64,000 nt of DNA, taken from assembly GCA_039881145.1 (NCBI GenBank), contig JAYKKI010000029.1, forward strand, positions 24,054,001 to 24,118,000, given 5' to 3'. Below the pieces are notes generated by a model, which was not told the DNA's origin, ran no database searches, and saw nothing but the letters and a program-made list of their open reading frames with translations. Origin of the DNA: Druceiella hillmani. Taxonomy: Eukaryota > Arthropoda > Insecta > Lepidoptera > Hepialidae. Numbering within the stretch: position 1 is the stretch's first letter; every line of letters starts with the position of its first letter. Shown here one piece after another: positions 57,201 through 64,000 of the stretch. Made by a program: the position numbers and the translations under genes.

Positions 57201-60200
57201 CCTCGAGAGCCAATTGGAGATCTGCTTCTTGCTACAGCTGACCATACTACTTCTTTGGAAGATCATATTAAACATCTTACACAGGTATTATGGGACGGAT
57301 ATTTTAATTAACTCTAAGTTTTTTTACTTCTAGTAATAATCTCTTGTTAAGAATGTTTTATTAAGAAAAGGCAAGTGCATACAGCGCAGATGAGTCATGT
57401 TTATAAGTCATATTTTATAAAAACATACAAAATCAACATTTTAGTATAATGACTTTCAAAAGGTCTAAAACATCATGTATCTGAAGGCCAGTTTGTTTGT
57501 ATTTGTAGGTCGGTTTTGTATTCTTCACACTCTTAATCCCTCAAACCGCATTGCTTATATAATTTGGGAAGGTATATAATTTCGTTAAAACGACATGATA
57601 CATCACAACGACAATTATACATCATTGGAAAGAGAATGTAATAACGAATCTAATGATGTTACATTCGTCTATGGTGTATAATTATTTTTCCCATTATGAT
57701 TTTCTGTTCTTCGTGAGATGGATGGATGGAGATGGTTCTTCGTGAGTATCATTAAGTTTTTGGCTCACAAAATATTTAGCGAATGTGATTTTTTTATTTA
57801 TTTACACGTTTAGTCAATTATTTATATTTTTTTATAGTAATAACAAAAATTACATTTTGTAGACTTTTTTTGTTTTGGAAACATGGATTTTTTTCATCTT
57901 GTTCGTTATTTTTTACCCTCATTATTAACTACACTAATAAAGTCAAAATGCTTCGATTATGTCGTGACTACATTTCTTGTCTCTTTGTAAAAAATTTCAT
58001 TTTATAGTACATTATTTTATCAACAATGCATGACTGCCGATGTTATGTTAAAATGACTGGTGCGCTCGAGGGATTTAATGTTCAAGTGAGATATGTATTT
58101 GGATAAATATGACACCTTGAATTATGACAAATACCTCCCATCCGTAAGAGTTGATTATGTCTAAATAAAAATAGACTGTTATGTGGAAGCTTTTATGGAA
58201 TGTGACGATGATACAAAAATTAGATAAAATTTAAATTTTGTCGTCTTTGCAATTATTCTGGTCTTGCGAAATAAATTGATGTGACCTCAAGATGTTATAA
58301 TAAACTGAATCATCCAAAACCCACAATCGTATTCCTGAGATTGATACACTGAAGAAGTGAGCCGTGGAAAAAATCTCAAAATCCAACACAACATTGTAGT
58401 CGCACAACATGTAGAAAGACATAATAAATATTTTTCCTGAATATAAAATTTGGGGATGATATAATTATTGAATAATATTGCTCTCTAGTGTGGTATGAAT
58501 GGTTAAAGACTGATTATATGAATGATAGAGAACAGTCAGTAGCGGGTAGAGCAATCCAGATTTACCTTCCTTAAAGATCTTATATAGATCTTATAAACGT
58601 ATGTCCCTTAAAATGATTCTTATGTGCAGGAATTATGAAATATTTCATCTGACTTTGTACAATATGTTGTATATGTATTTTATTTATACCCACAAATTGT
58701 CACCCAATCCTTTTTCTTTTATTACATCTATTATAGTTAAGAGCCATTCCTATATTATGAATTACATGTCATTATGCCTGAGATGAAATGAGTAGTAAGT
58801 CTATAAGAATTGTCTATTTTAAGATATTAAAATCTAATGACATTTTGAATCTTGTCCGACTTGTAATAGTACTCCCAAAAAGACTAGGTCATCACTAATA
58901 AGAGAATTGAATAATTTCTTGGTACACTTATAACGTCACTTATGTCATAATGTATTAAGAAGTATATAATATGGTTGTGAATGTAATGAATGTAAGAAGT
59001 TAGTGGAGGTAAAACCACAGCCTAACAATGACAACCACACTATGTAAACGATATACCGTATTAGTTAACTATGTATTTTAGAGCACTAGAGTTGACACAA
59101 GACTTTATAAAAAATAGTAAGGCTTAACAGTTATAAATTATTAAGCAATTATTGTACATAATTAGTAATAAAGGATGGCTGCACCATAATTTTTTAAAAT
59201 AAAAAAGTTAATGATATTTAAATGTAAAACTATATATTGACAATGTTTGCCACAGAGCCTCGTATTGTGTCATGTATGTGATATTGCATGGAAATATAAT
59301 TTGTCCGAAGATATAAGCTGAACAAAAATATGTCGTAAGAAGAGTAAAAATACCCTTTTATCTAAAGGATGAGTCATTCATGAAACAAGATTAGGGAGAT
59401 AACACTAAAAGTTTAATTTAAATCAGCTTAACCTATCGAGACTGCATATTACTTTTTCATAAAATCGACATTTGCATCATGTCAATAAAATAATGTATAG
59501 CTCTGAAAGTATTGATTTTTCTGTAATGAATTTTTTTATATAGACAGAGAAGAAATTTATTGTTACTGACCTTACTTTTTACACTTATATTTATGAGTGT
59601 AAAAAGTTATGAAGAAAAGGAAAAGACAATTTCTCCATTTTAAAAGAAAAAAGGCTTATGAAGGAAAACTTTACAAATTACAATTTTTTTTATTACCGTA
59701 AAAAAGTATAAACAATAATTAAACGTACACATAAATAAAAAAAACACATATCTTATTAAAAATTTATGTTATCGTTAAGTTTTTGGTTAGCCATCTCATT
59801 TCTGCCTGTCAAATAATAACAAATGCAAGTGAAAATTGCGAGAGGCCAGTAACAAAATGCATGCTAAAAAGTAATTCAATTCTTTTTTTAACAATTATGA
59901 GTCTTCTTTTGGTATGCAAAAAAATAGTGTCATAATATAAATGGAAATGTTCTAAATAATATCATCATAACATAAATCCAATATTTTAAAAAAAGTTGCA
60001 AAAAATATTGCAAAAAGGAAACTTTGTAATTACACATTTTGTTTATTATATATAAGGATGAAAAAACAAAATAGTTACGATTTTGCCAGTATACCTTTTG
60101 TTTATTTGCGAATATCGTACACCAAAACATTATTTACCAGTTTAAACTAAATAAGTCAATGTTTTCAACAGTATAAAATGTTAAATACTGCTGGGTATGA

Positions 60201-63200
60201 AAAATTAACAAAATAATATATCAAAGACGGTATAATCGCTGAGCTATTATACCGTCTTTGATGCGGCAATAACATTCTTGTGCACGTTGAAATTAAGATT
60301 CAAAAATATTAAACATTTCTTACCCAAATCATAAACCACACCATATATTTGGTCACTTTTATGAAAAAACCAGCCAAGTGTGAGCTAGACTCACGCACAC
60401 AGCATTCCATAATACCAAACAGTATTAAACTTATAAGTATATATTTCTCAACGAAACTGAAAAGAAAAGTTTATTGCTGCGATCGCTACTGAAAATATCC
60501 CTTAACTCAAAAACCACTAAATATGTCTATTTCAACCAATTTTTGTTGAAACTTTGTTTCAAGTTCTACTACCTTGACTTTTTCAGAATTTTACACTCAT
60601 TAGTTGAAAAGTTAGAGGGGAACACATACTTTTTTAGGTATTAGAAGTGCATATCTCACCTGCTATTAACTTAAATAAAAAGTTATTTTGGTACTTTCAT
60701 ATCATTTTTAAAGACCTACCTAACGATACCTCACATGCCTATATACACTGAATATTTTTTCAACCCTCAATTACATGTATAGCAAGCCATACCATAGTAT
60801 TGTTTTTAATAATTCCACTATTTCATTGTATAGCAGTTCGTAGAAGGCACCTATCATCCAAATTTCATCTATGTAGTGCCAATAGTCTCAGAGTGAAATG
60901 GCTATGACACACTGACAGACAGACAGGACGAAATTATAAGGGTTCTGTTTTTGCCAGTTGGCTACAGAACCCTGAAAAACATTTTAATCACAAAATACAC
61001 CAATAAATACGAAATAGGTATTACAGCAATTGAGACTTCACCATAAATAACACATTATGCACGTTAAATGCTTTCATAATCATAAAAACAAAAGTAACAA
61101 ATGGGACGCGACACATTGTTATGGCGGACCAAATTAGACTAATTAATAATTATGAAATTAACCATTTCCTGTGAACCAGTCTGTAACCACTCCATTAGTT
61201 ATTTAATTCTCATTCTTACGATATATATTTATGTATAAGTTTATTTCATATTAACTGAAATATTCATGTTTGAGTGGTGCTAGCCGTCTCAACCAAGCCG
61301 CTGCTTATAAGAAATGAGTGCACTTGACTTGAGGTTTAAAAAAGTACCATGCTTCCATTATTGTTGTGCCTATATATAAAATTACATGTTTGTAAGAATT
61401 TAAAGGCAAACTTAAATGTAAGTTTGAATAATTTTTTAGGCGATCATTAAAATATTAATTTGAATCGTCTTCCAGCAAATTTTTGTATGATTGCAAAATT
61501 TTCAACCAAGTTAATTAATAGAACATATAATTTAGTAAATGTCCTATGTTGATTATAAAATTGACACAATTAAAACACATTAAAATCGCTATTTTCTAAT
61601 TTATTTATGAAGGTTGATATTTGACATATAACCATGAAATATTTTCACAAAACAGATTAACAGTGGGACAACTTATTGTTATAGTGTGACATGTTTAATT
61701 TCGATTTTTAAAGGAAAGTTTGCAGTGGGTTATGTTAATATTGCTTTAAATAATTGGAAATTTCAACATAGAGTTAGTAGAATTAGCATGCATGTTTTAT
61801 TTATTACTCAGATATCTCCCTGTTGCAATTGACGGAGTTCAATTCGATAAACATTATAACATATTTACCTCAAATTGATTTTCTTTCACTGATCCTTCTG
61901 TTGGTTTTAACTGACAGTATTTGGCTGTAATAAAAAAGAGTTTAATATTATAATAACATATATGGTTTAACATAAATGCTAAAAGTTTATCATAAATTAT
62001 TTGCAACAAAATCTTTTTTATTTATTCACATTTTTTAAAGGCATTATTATCATATTTAATTGTGTAATAAATCCTTCCTATGTACGGTACATATGTTTTA
62101 TTGCATAAAGTAACCGAAAGTACTGATGTAGTGTTAGAAAGTCATGATGATCCAGGGTTTATAAAATTACACAGATTATTTTTTCATTTTTGTTTCAACA
62201 CTCTTACAAATGGAATTTTTTGCATTTATTGTCTAGACTTAATCTTTTTAACTTACTTTTTTATATTATGTATGGCTGTCTATTGAATAATTTATTGCCG
62301 ATTTATTTTAACCGCAATCAGACCTGTTATCCATACAAAAGAGTATTTTGTTTTGCTAAGTCCAATGCTAAGTAATTTGGCTTTTAACTGAAAGTATTGT
62401 GTCAGTAAAATTGGTGTCAGTAACATTGGATTTTGACAAATTCTTTTGCTGAAATTAAAAAAATAACTTAAGTCGTCCATACAATTTATGTAATAATACA
62501 TTGCCGATTTATTTTAACTGTAATCAGACCTTTATTGCCTCAAGAGAGCATTTTTTTGGTAAGACCAATGTGTTGTAATTTGGCTCTTAACTGAAACTAT
62601 TGAAAATGGGTCTTTGAAAAATCTGAGTCATTGAAAATGGGCCTTTTTATTATTAACATCGGATTTCGACAAATTCATTTGCTGAAATAAAAAAAAATAA
62701 CCATTTCTATCGTTTCAACATTTTACAACTGTTGCCTAGTTTCTAAAAATGATGGAAATTAAAAAATAACAATTTCCATCGTCTCAACATTTTACAACTG
62801 TTTCCTAGTTTCTGGAAATGGTTGGCTCTTCATGGGATTTGTACAATTATCATTTTGCTTCTGAAATTGATTTTTCACAATAACCTTGAGATGCAGAGAT
62901 TACGAAAACAATAATTTTCAACGTTTAGGTTTTTGTGTAACAATAATATGGATTTAATTGTTATTTTAAATTCTTAAATCTATTTGAGTTTAAGTAAGTT
63001 ATTGTTGAATTAAGTAATTTCACTCATTAACTTGTATAACATATAGTTTAGAAATGTTTATAGACAGGAAATTTTTATTTTTACTCTCATATTCTGAATT
63101 GTCAAGATTTACATAGTTAATTTATGAATAAGTTTCAGCACTTCTTTTATAATCTTATTTCTAGCATTCTGCAAAAAAGAGTTGTTTCTAATTGACTTAT

Positions 63201-63537
63201 ATGAAACAGTTTCGAAATAACTTTATCAGTTTTATTTGTTCATATTCTTTTGTTTATTATTTAAAGTTATCATGGTCAATGTTAAGAATCAAGATATATA
63301 TAAACTGTAAAATGAAGTTAATCTAACTTGCGAAAATTGTCTTATAATTTTCTCCCTATATTTCATTTCTTCCAGAGGGTGTCTTCACTCAAATCTTTGT
63401 TGCTAAGTGGGAAGAGCAAGAGGCAGAAACCGAAGGACAAAGAGATCACTTATGTCTGTCAGCAAACACAACAAAATGCCGCAACTGTATTATCTAAGGA
63501 AACTAACGGAAATTCCAATCAGTTTGATAACAAGTAA
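11346..63537 (+). CDS. Mtmr6: Myotubularin-related phosphatase, MTMR6/7/8 type (11 exons, first coding exon not certain)
   Basis: The joined exons are 11346-11462, 13858-14020, 14797-14954, 39902-40074, 47298-47385, 47777-47909, 53265-53497, 56149-56411, 56570-56698, 57158-57284 and 63376-63537. They make 1746 nt (581 codons plus stop), with every AG/GT junction and phase consistent and no internal stop. Counting from the first codon seen, residues 1-110 are the PH-GRAM domain, about 115-490 the phosphatase domain with Cys326 and Arg332 in CSDGWDR, and about 515-540 a short coiled coil. Known role of the family: removal of the D3 phosphate from PI3P and PI(3,5)P2 on endosomal membranes, usually in a complex with the inactive MTMR9. 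The length fits vertebrate MTMR6 (about 620 residues). There is no FYVE domain, as expected for this subgroup and unlike MTMR3/4. The start Met and perhaps 8-16 residues lie upstream. Introns reach about 25 kb and are full of transposons. Identification is by domain order and family motifs; separating MTMR6 from 7 and 8 in an insect has little meaning. Confidence 0.93.
11463..13857 (+). other. Mtmr6 intron, no features recognised
   Basis: The intron has a consensus gtaatt donor and ttatag acceptor. Short frames at 12290-12877 have no family resemblance. Confidence 0.6.
13858..14020 (+). CDS. Mtmr6: Mtmr6 exon 2: PH-GRAM core
   Basis: The exon follows ttgttatag and ends CCTG|gttagt (54 codons plus 1 nt). 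It reads [20 protein letters not shown] and then [15 protein letters not shown], both hallmark MTMR6/7/8 stretches. The single leftover G joins TT of the next exon to make Val94. A long antisense frame across this exon is a shadow. Confidence 0.92.
14797..14954 (+). CDS. Mtmr6: Mtmr6 exon 3: end of PH-GRAM and linker
   Basis: The acceptor is ttgcag and the donor TATGAG|gtatat. It encodes [11 protein letters not shown], then a DDLPKSAGW motif and [11 protein letters not shown], which are linker signatures between the PH-GRAM and phosphatase domains in this family. It ends in phase 0 and must be joined over a 25-kb intron to the exon beginning LCDTYPR. Confidence 0.93.
15211..15417. repeat. Fold-back palindrome, copy 2 (3' arm truncated)
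   Basis: The left arm starts acaattaaatgaaactacgt and matches the left arm of the copy at 7534 nearly base for base. The arms pair from about 15230 to 15322 and from 15331 to 15417, around an 8-nt loop (actatata). The outer 24 nt of the right arm are missing, replaced by unrelated sequence. It lies inside the large Mtmr6 intron and is transcribed with it. Confidence 0.87.
15420..19860. other. AT-rich intron sequence with a TA-repeat palindrome
   Basis: A (TA)n tract that is largely self-complementary lies at 17883-17939. I see no coding exon or clear transposon in the rest. Confidence 0.5.
19866..19915. repeat. (TA)n microsatellite with TG interruptions
   Basis: The tract is tatata... with two tgtata interruptions. 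It abuts the 3' end of the Tc1 coding remains and may have replaced its terminal repeat. Confidence 0.85.
19920..20853 (-). mobile_element. Tc1-type transposase relic (DD34E)
   Basis: Reading down from an ATG at 20853 (MGKDTS), a helix-turn-helix region is followed by [17 protein letters not shown], then [19 protein letters not shown] with the first catalytic Asp, [17 protein letters not shown] with the second, and [17 protein letters not shown] with the Glu. Thirty-four residues separate the second Asp and the Glu, so it is DD34E, Tc1-like. Lesions: a frameshift near the N-terminus, an in-frame stop after ARKKPLVSK, a frameshift near 20277 (WGCF) and a Trp-to-stop near 19942. The catalytic triad itself is intact. 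I could not place its terminal repeats. Confidence 0.9.
21231..21270. repeat. (TA)n microsatellite at the left edge of the satellite array
   Basis: The tract is an almost pure TA run leading directly into CA-rich sequence. Confidence 0.9.
22797..24308. repeat. 838-bp tandem duplication inside the array
   Basis: The variant pattern from about 22797 to 23470 recurs from about 23635 to 24308 with a constant 838-bp offset, including one inverted island in each copy (23257 and 24095). A third, related stretch is at about 28464-29110. Confidence 0.8.
23257..23270. repeat. Inverted island in the array (CCTGTGTGTCTGTC), representative
   Basis: This 14-bp segment is the reverse complement of the surrounding unit type. 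With the preceding acacacagccacag it makes a short hairpin. By eye I count about 23 such islands, for example at 24095, 24857, 25672, 28908, 31217, 33752, 35416, 36293, 37158 and 38318. Most are followed by the same acacacagccaca. Confidence 0.85.
27284..30257. repeat. About 2.05-kb offset duplication inside the array
   Basis: Blocks at 27284-27487 and 27916-28143 recur at 29334-29537 and 29966 onward with an offset of 2050 bp and near-identical variant order. Confidence 0.65.
30430..33360. repeat. Large duplicated block of the array, left copy
   Basis: The variant order from about 30430 to 33360 recurs at 36371-39300 with an offset of 5941 bp that drops to about 5933 near the end. Translations of matching frames are identical over more than 150 codons in places. 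The two copies differ by a few substitutions and short deletions. Confidence 0.8.
36371..39300. repeat. Large duplicated block of the array, right copy
   Basis: Partner of the block at 30430. It shares all the inverted-island positions of that block, shifted by about 5.94 kb, and has a small deletion near 37910. Confidence 0.8.
39660..39901. other. Intron end between the array and Mtmr6 exon 4
   Basis: Unique AT-rich sequence leads into the tttatcag acceptor. Nothing else is seen. Confidence 0.6.
39902..40074 (+). CDS. Mtmr6: Mtmr6 exon 4: phosphatase domain entry
   Basis: The acceptor is tttatcag and the donor GCTAG|gtttgt (57 codons plus 2 nt). It begins [12 protein letters not shown] and ends [11 protein letters not shown], the classic start of the myotubularin phosphatase domain ([13 protein letters not shown] in between). 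It lies only about 250 bp beyond the satellite array. The donor gtttgt is weak but phase and homology fix it. Confidence 0.92.
40075..41500. other. Intron sequence, nothing recognised
   Basis: The short open frames here show no family resemblance. The 3' end of the DD41D element should lie near 41400-41500 but no matching terminal repeat is visible. Confidence 0.5.
41504..42526 (-). CDS. Mariner-like DD41D (rosa-type) transposase, open frame
   Basis: The 340-codon uninterrupted frame starts at the ATG that opens [16 protein letters not shown]. An N-terminal DNA-binding region is followed by [20 protein letters not shown] (first Asp), [15 protein letters not shown] (second Asp) and [14 protein letters not shown] (third Asp). 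Forty-one residues separate the second and third Asp, which defines the DD41D group of the Tc1/mariner superfamily, typified by rosa elements of flies. The catalytic triad is complete. The stretch after CDFFL does not resemble the usual WGYLK...P tail, so the last 50 residues may be out of frame or replaced; activity is doubtful. It sits antisense in the Mtmr6 intron. Confidence 0.9.
   Translation of the reverse strand: MEQWSGEHCAFAVVAYISSGFNNRYSIRRLRDGPSINLIQLWVARFRTTGSTLKRPRPGPTPLVATDENVERVMVSVVENPCLLLRTRSSILRIPKSTLQVIMRKKLKFHPYKIQIVQDLHDSDFELRKTYAEVMLLRFRTATQMGNIFFSDEAHFHIGGYVNKQNFRYWGVHNPRQMHQEPLHKPKVTVWCAMSASAIIGPYFFENQRGQTVTVNSERYAQMLDYFFRVELQNSPSFNQNTWFQQDGATAHTANVSMNAVRQLFPEKNISRNGTVPWPPRSPDLSQCDFFLKKFLLGVIYSRHLDQTIFSHQPYLFTCRLYLINCQSAFSKAIILSGSI
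41504..42644 (-). mobile_element. DD41D mariner-like element with visible 5' terminal repeat
   Basis: Read on the minus strand, the element begins CAGGTTGTCCAGTGGCAG at 42644 with TA immediately outside, the expected target dinucleotide. About 120 bp of leader follow before the transposase ATG. The opposite terminal repeat is not found below 41504, so the right-hand boundary is probably truncated. Confidence 0.75.
42660..44290. other. Intron sequence between transposons
   Basis: AT-rich; parts next to 44300 may belong to the Harbinger 3' region. No further coding resemblance seen. Confidence 0.45.
44080..46147 (-). mobile_element. PIF/Harbinger transposon relic with two genes
   Basis: Transposase on the minus strand and a MADF/BESS protein on the plus strand are the standard two-gene content of PIF/Harbinger elements. 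Here the MADF gene lies between the two transposase exons. Decayed transposase sequence can be followed down to about 44080. Terminal repeats and the 3-bp target duplication were not located. Confidence 0.82.
44080..46147 (-). pseudogene. Harbinger transposase (HARBI1-like), broken
   Basis: Exon 1 runs from the ATG at 46147 ([15 protein letters not shown]) to a CTAAG|gtaatt donor at 45823. After a frameshift it reads [20 protein letters not shown] and [16 protein letters not shown], the normal N-terminal region. Exon 2 starts after gttacag at 44875: [35 protein letters not shown] (first catalytic Asp of the usual GAIDGKH is Tyr here), [18 protein letters not shown] and [13 protein letters not shown], followed by a stop at 44359. 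Beyond it the C-terminal part is recognisable ([17 protein letters not shown]) but full of stops. Non-functional. Confidence 0.85.
44955..45701 (+). pseudogene. Harbinger-associated MADF/BESS protein, partial
   Basis: After a tatacag acceptor at 44951-44954, the frame reads [20 protein letters not shown], the MADF core, then [15 protein letters not shown]. Later fragments include [12 protein letters not shown] and the BESS-like [19 protein letters not shown], then a Gln/Pro-rich tail (45432-45701). The pieces are in different frames, so the gene is broken. The first half of MADF was not found. In PIF elements this protein assists transposase nuclear entry and DNA binding. Confidence 0.72.
46450..47290. 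other. Intron sequence before Mtmr6 exon 5
   Basis: AT-rich with no coding resemblance and no clear repeat. Confidence 0.5.
47298..47385 (+). CDS. Mtmr6: Mtmr6 exon 5: phosphatase domain
   Basis: The acceptor is ttttaag and the donor AGG|gtgagt. The first G completes Arg204, followed by CMEDEIMLD and [10 protein letters not shown], matching the VDTRP strand of myotubularins. Phase 0 at the end. Confidence 0.92.
47777..47909 (+). CDS. Mtmr6: Mtmr6 exon 6: phosphatase domain
   Basis: The acceptor is attcag and the donor GAAA|gtaagt. It encodes [16 protein letters not shown] followed by [15 protein letters not shown], among the most conserved stretches of active and inactive myotubularins. It ends with 1 nt of Thr278, completed 5.4 kb downstream. 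Confidence 0.94.
48514..48729. repeat. 24-bp minisatellite, nine units
   Basis: Nine contiguous units of TGTGCGCAATAYGGTTTGTACTGC start at 48514, 48538, 48562 and so on to 48706. The unit is a multiple of three and stop-free in all + frames, one of which gives the octapeptide CCAQYGLY. Variation is concentrated at a few CpG-like positions. I regard it as noncoding because no splice or start context supports it. Confidence 0.95.
49524..49691. repeat. Perfect 40-bp inverted repeat with an extra third arm
   Basis: Arms 49601-49640 and 49652-49691 are exact reverse complements (gtccactatt... / ...aatagtggac) with an 11-nt loop. A third, diverged copy of the right arm (gttgtttctcaaaaatacct) starts near 49525, so two alternative hairpins are possible. 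Confidence 0.9.
49890..51854 (+). mobile_element. Pogo/Tigger-type transposon relic
   Basis: A GC-richer leader (about 49990-50210) precedes an ATG at 50225 opening [17 protein letters not shown] and a CENP-B-like DNA-binding region. Then come [20 protein letters not shown] with EFGLFFKLM (first catalytic Asp), [38 protein letters not shown] (second Asp), and [16 protein letters not shown], the signatures of Tigger/jerky transposases. A C-terminal KISDFFK ends at 51685. At least five stops or frameshifts break it. The right end reads, inward on the minus strand, CAGTAAAACTCATTTAAGAC from 51854, next to TA. The left end is uncertain; a tacag at 49892 is a candidate. Confidence 0.85.
51860..53264. 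other. Intron sequence before the catalytic exon
   Basis: AT-rich with no coding exon other than the one starting at 53265. Confidence 0.5.
53265..53497 (+). CDS. Mtmr6: Mtmr6 exon 7: catalytic exon with CX5R
   Basis: The acceptor is tatcatcag and the donor TTTCAA|gtgggt. After a family-variable start (CEQKTPSM), it reads [18 protein letters not shown] and then [18 protein letters not shown]. The nucleophile Cys (codon 53408-53410) and the Arg six residues later are both present, as is the Asp of the SDGWD loop, so this is a predicted active phosphatase and not an MTMR9-like pseudo-enzyme. Confidence 0.95.
53640..54540. other. Intron sequence, nothing recognised
   Basis: AT-rich; open frames are short and without resemblance. 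Confidence 0.5.
54549..55505 (+). mobile_element. Mariner (DD34D) transposon relic
   Basis: The left end ttaggtaggcaacttataaa after TA resembles a mariner terminal repeat. Coding remains read [20 protein letters not shown] in a first frame and, after many stops, [20 protein letters not shown] and [16 protein letters not shown] near 55210-55350. In the last motif both Asp of the usual SPDL..SD are Asn, so the third catalytic residue is lost as well as the frame. Old, dead copy. Confidence 0.85.
55510..56148. other. Intron sequence before Mtmr6 exon 8
   Basis: AT-rich; may include the decayed right end of the mariner relic. No opposite terminal repeat was identified. Confidence 0.45.
56149..56411 (+). 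CDS. Mtmr6: Mtmr6 exon 8: phosphatase domain, SID region
   Basis: The acceptor is cctttttag and the donor TTGAG|gtaggt (87 codons plus 2 nt). It encodes [20 protein letters not shown], then [14 protein letters not shown] and [12 protein letters not shown]. These match the post-catalytic helices and SET-interacting region of the family. Confidence 0.94.
56570..56698 (+). CDS. Mtmr6: Mtmr6 exon 9
   Basis: The acceptor is aaatttcag and the donor ATAAG|gtaagc. The first A completes Arg443, then [12 protein letters not shown] and [18 protein letters not shown] follow, as in the SLW...NPLY segment of myotubularins. Two bases of Arg486 are carried over to the next exon. Confidence 0.93.
57158..57284 (+). 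CDS. Mtmr6: Mtmr6 exon 10: end of phosphatase domain and start of coiled coil
   Basis: The acceptor is ttttctag and the donor ACACAG|gtatta. It reads [18 protein letters not shown], the FWR.MY..........P motif that closes the phosphatase domain, then a helix [10 protein letters not shown] that begins the C-terminal coiled coil. Phase 0 at the end. Confidence 0.92.
57285..60210. other. First half of the last Mtmr6 intron, nothing recognised
   Basis: AT-rich sequence with short frames only. No exon with myotubularin resemblance is present here. Confidence 0.5.
60221..60261. repeat. Perfect 16-bp inverted repeat, 9-nt loop
   Basis: The arms tcaaagacggtataat and attataccgtctttga are exact reverse complements around cgctgagct. 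Confidence 0.9.
60480..60980 (+). mobile_element. Non-autonomous interspersed repeat with terminal hairpin
   Basis: A noncoding stretch ends with gacagacagacagg, then ataagggttctgtttttgcc and ggctacagaaccctgaaaaa. GGGTTCTG (60940-60947) pairs with CAGAACCC (60965-60972). I know this tail arrangement from abundant repeats of moths and butterflies, but its class is unclear to me. The left boundary is approximate. Confidence 0.5.
62294..62702. repeat. Two-copy tandem duplication, about 216 bp
   Basis: ttgccgatttattttaaccg at 62296 recurs as ttgccgatttattttaactg at 62512. Both copies continue in parallel through aatttggct.ttaactgaaa to gacaaattc.tttgctgaaa. The copies have diverged by substitutions and small indels. 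Confidence 0.75.
62703..62828. repeat. Two-copy tandem duplication, 69 bp
   Basis: The segment atttctatcgtttcaacatt...ctagtttct recurs 69 bp further with few changes. It directly follows the 216-bp duplication. Confidence 0.75.
63376..63537 (+). CDS. Mtmr6: Mtmr6 exon 11: coiled coil and C-terminal tail
   Basis: The acceptor is ttcttccag and the frame has 53 codons to TAA. It starts [16 protein letters not shown], which continues the heptad of the previous exon (LEDHI..L..RV..L...L), then a basic patch KRQKPKDKE and a polar tail ending NQFDNK. The tail past the coiled coil is not conserved in the family, so the call rests on phase, acceptor and heptad register. It is not excluded that other 3' exons exist. 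Confidence 0.72.
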   Translation, partial: RVSSLKSLLLSGKSKRQKPKDKEITYVCQQTQQNAATVLSKETNGNSNQFDNK

Positions 63538-63689
63538 TAAAAAATTTCAGTTACAGAATACTTTTAAATGTTTAGTTTTTGTTCCCCTGCGTTTCAAAAT
63601 TTAATTATCGTATTGATATCTATTAGCAAAAAGATATAGATTTTTAGTTTTCTTTATTGCTTTTGATTGAATTTATCTTAAATAATCAA

Positions 63690-63735
63690 AATAAACGACA
63701 GAATAATTACAATTATAGTTACTTGATGAAATAAA
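63690..63735 (+). other. Candidate polyadenylation signals downstream of the Mtmr6 stop
   Basis: Two AATAAA hexamers lie 153 and 193 bp after the TAA. In such AT-rich sequence AATAAA is frequent by chance, so this is only a plausible end of the transcript. Confidence 0.3.
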
Positions 63736-64000
63736 TGAAAATAGAAAATTAATTAACAGATTCCACTAGTGTAACATTTATATACCATTTACACGAAGAG
63801 CTGGAAGGTTGGTTAAACATAAACATTTAATAAAACGCAATTCCACATTTTCTTTGCTATATTTGAGTGCTACATAAACACACTTACTAAGAGGACAACT
63901 GTAATATTCAAATTTGTATAATAGAGTAGCATATGTATATTGGAGGAAGTATGTTGGTGCTTTTAGCAATACCATAAGAGTCATAATTATTACTCAATAC

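Overview
This is a eukaryotic window, almost certainly from an insect. It is AT-rich, has spliced GT..AG exons separated by kilobase introns, and is crowded with animal-type DNA transposons. The order is not settled. Two short repeat tails (near 4140-4190 and 60900-60980) resemble tails I associate with Lepidoptera, but that is memory, not a search.

The only host gene I recognise is a myotubularin-related phosphoinositide 3-phosphatase of the MTMR6/7/8 type on the + strand. Eleven coding exons run from 11346 to 63537. Their splice phases all agree and they give 581 codons with no internal stop. They cover the PH-GRAM domain, the phosphatase domain with its CX5R signature, and a C-terminal coiled-coil tail. 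The short first coding exon, carrying the start Met, is not certain; one phase-compatible candidate lies at 2876-2923.

Layout: 1-11345 is upstream sequence. It holds a 39-bp perfect hairpin, a promoter-like GC-rich patch, a 114-bp tandem repeat, a decayed P-element (THAP9-like) with a fold-back palindrome in its intron, and a decayed hAT element. 11346-14954 carries exons 1-3. The next intron (14955-39901, about 25 kb) holds a second fold-back palindrome, a Tc1 relic and an 18.4-kb array of the 8-bp unit ACACAGNC with internal duplications and short inverted islands. 39902-57284 carries exons 4-10. Their introns hold a DD41D mariner-like element with an open transposase frame, a PIF/Harbinger element with a MADF/BESS gene nested on the other strand, a 24-bp minisatellite, a 40-bp perfect hairpin, a pogo/Tigger relic and a mariner relic. 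The last intron (57285-63375) is mostly featureless apart from a non-autonomous repeat tail, a small hairpin and two local tandem duplications. The last coding exon ends at 63537.

The hundreds of long open frames between 21 and 39.7 kb, on both strands, are artefacts of a stop-free 8-bp satellite and are not annotated as genes. I do not see an undescribed multi-gene system. The most unusual items are the internally duplicated intronic satellite, the family of near-perfect palindromes, and the concentration of seven DNA-transposon lineages with no retroelement coding frame.
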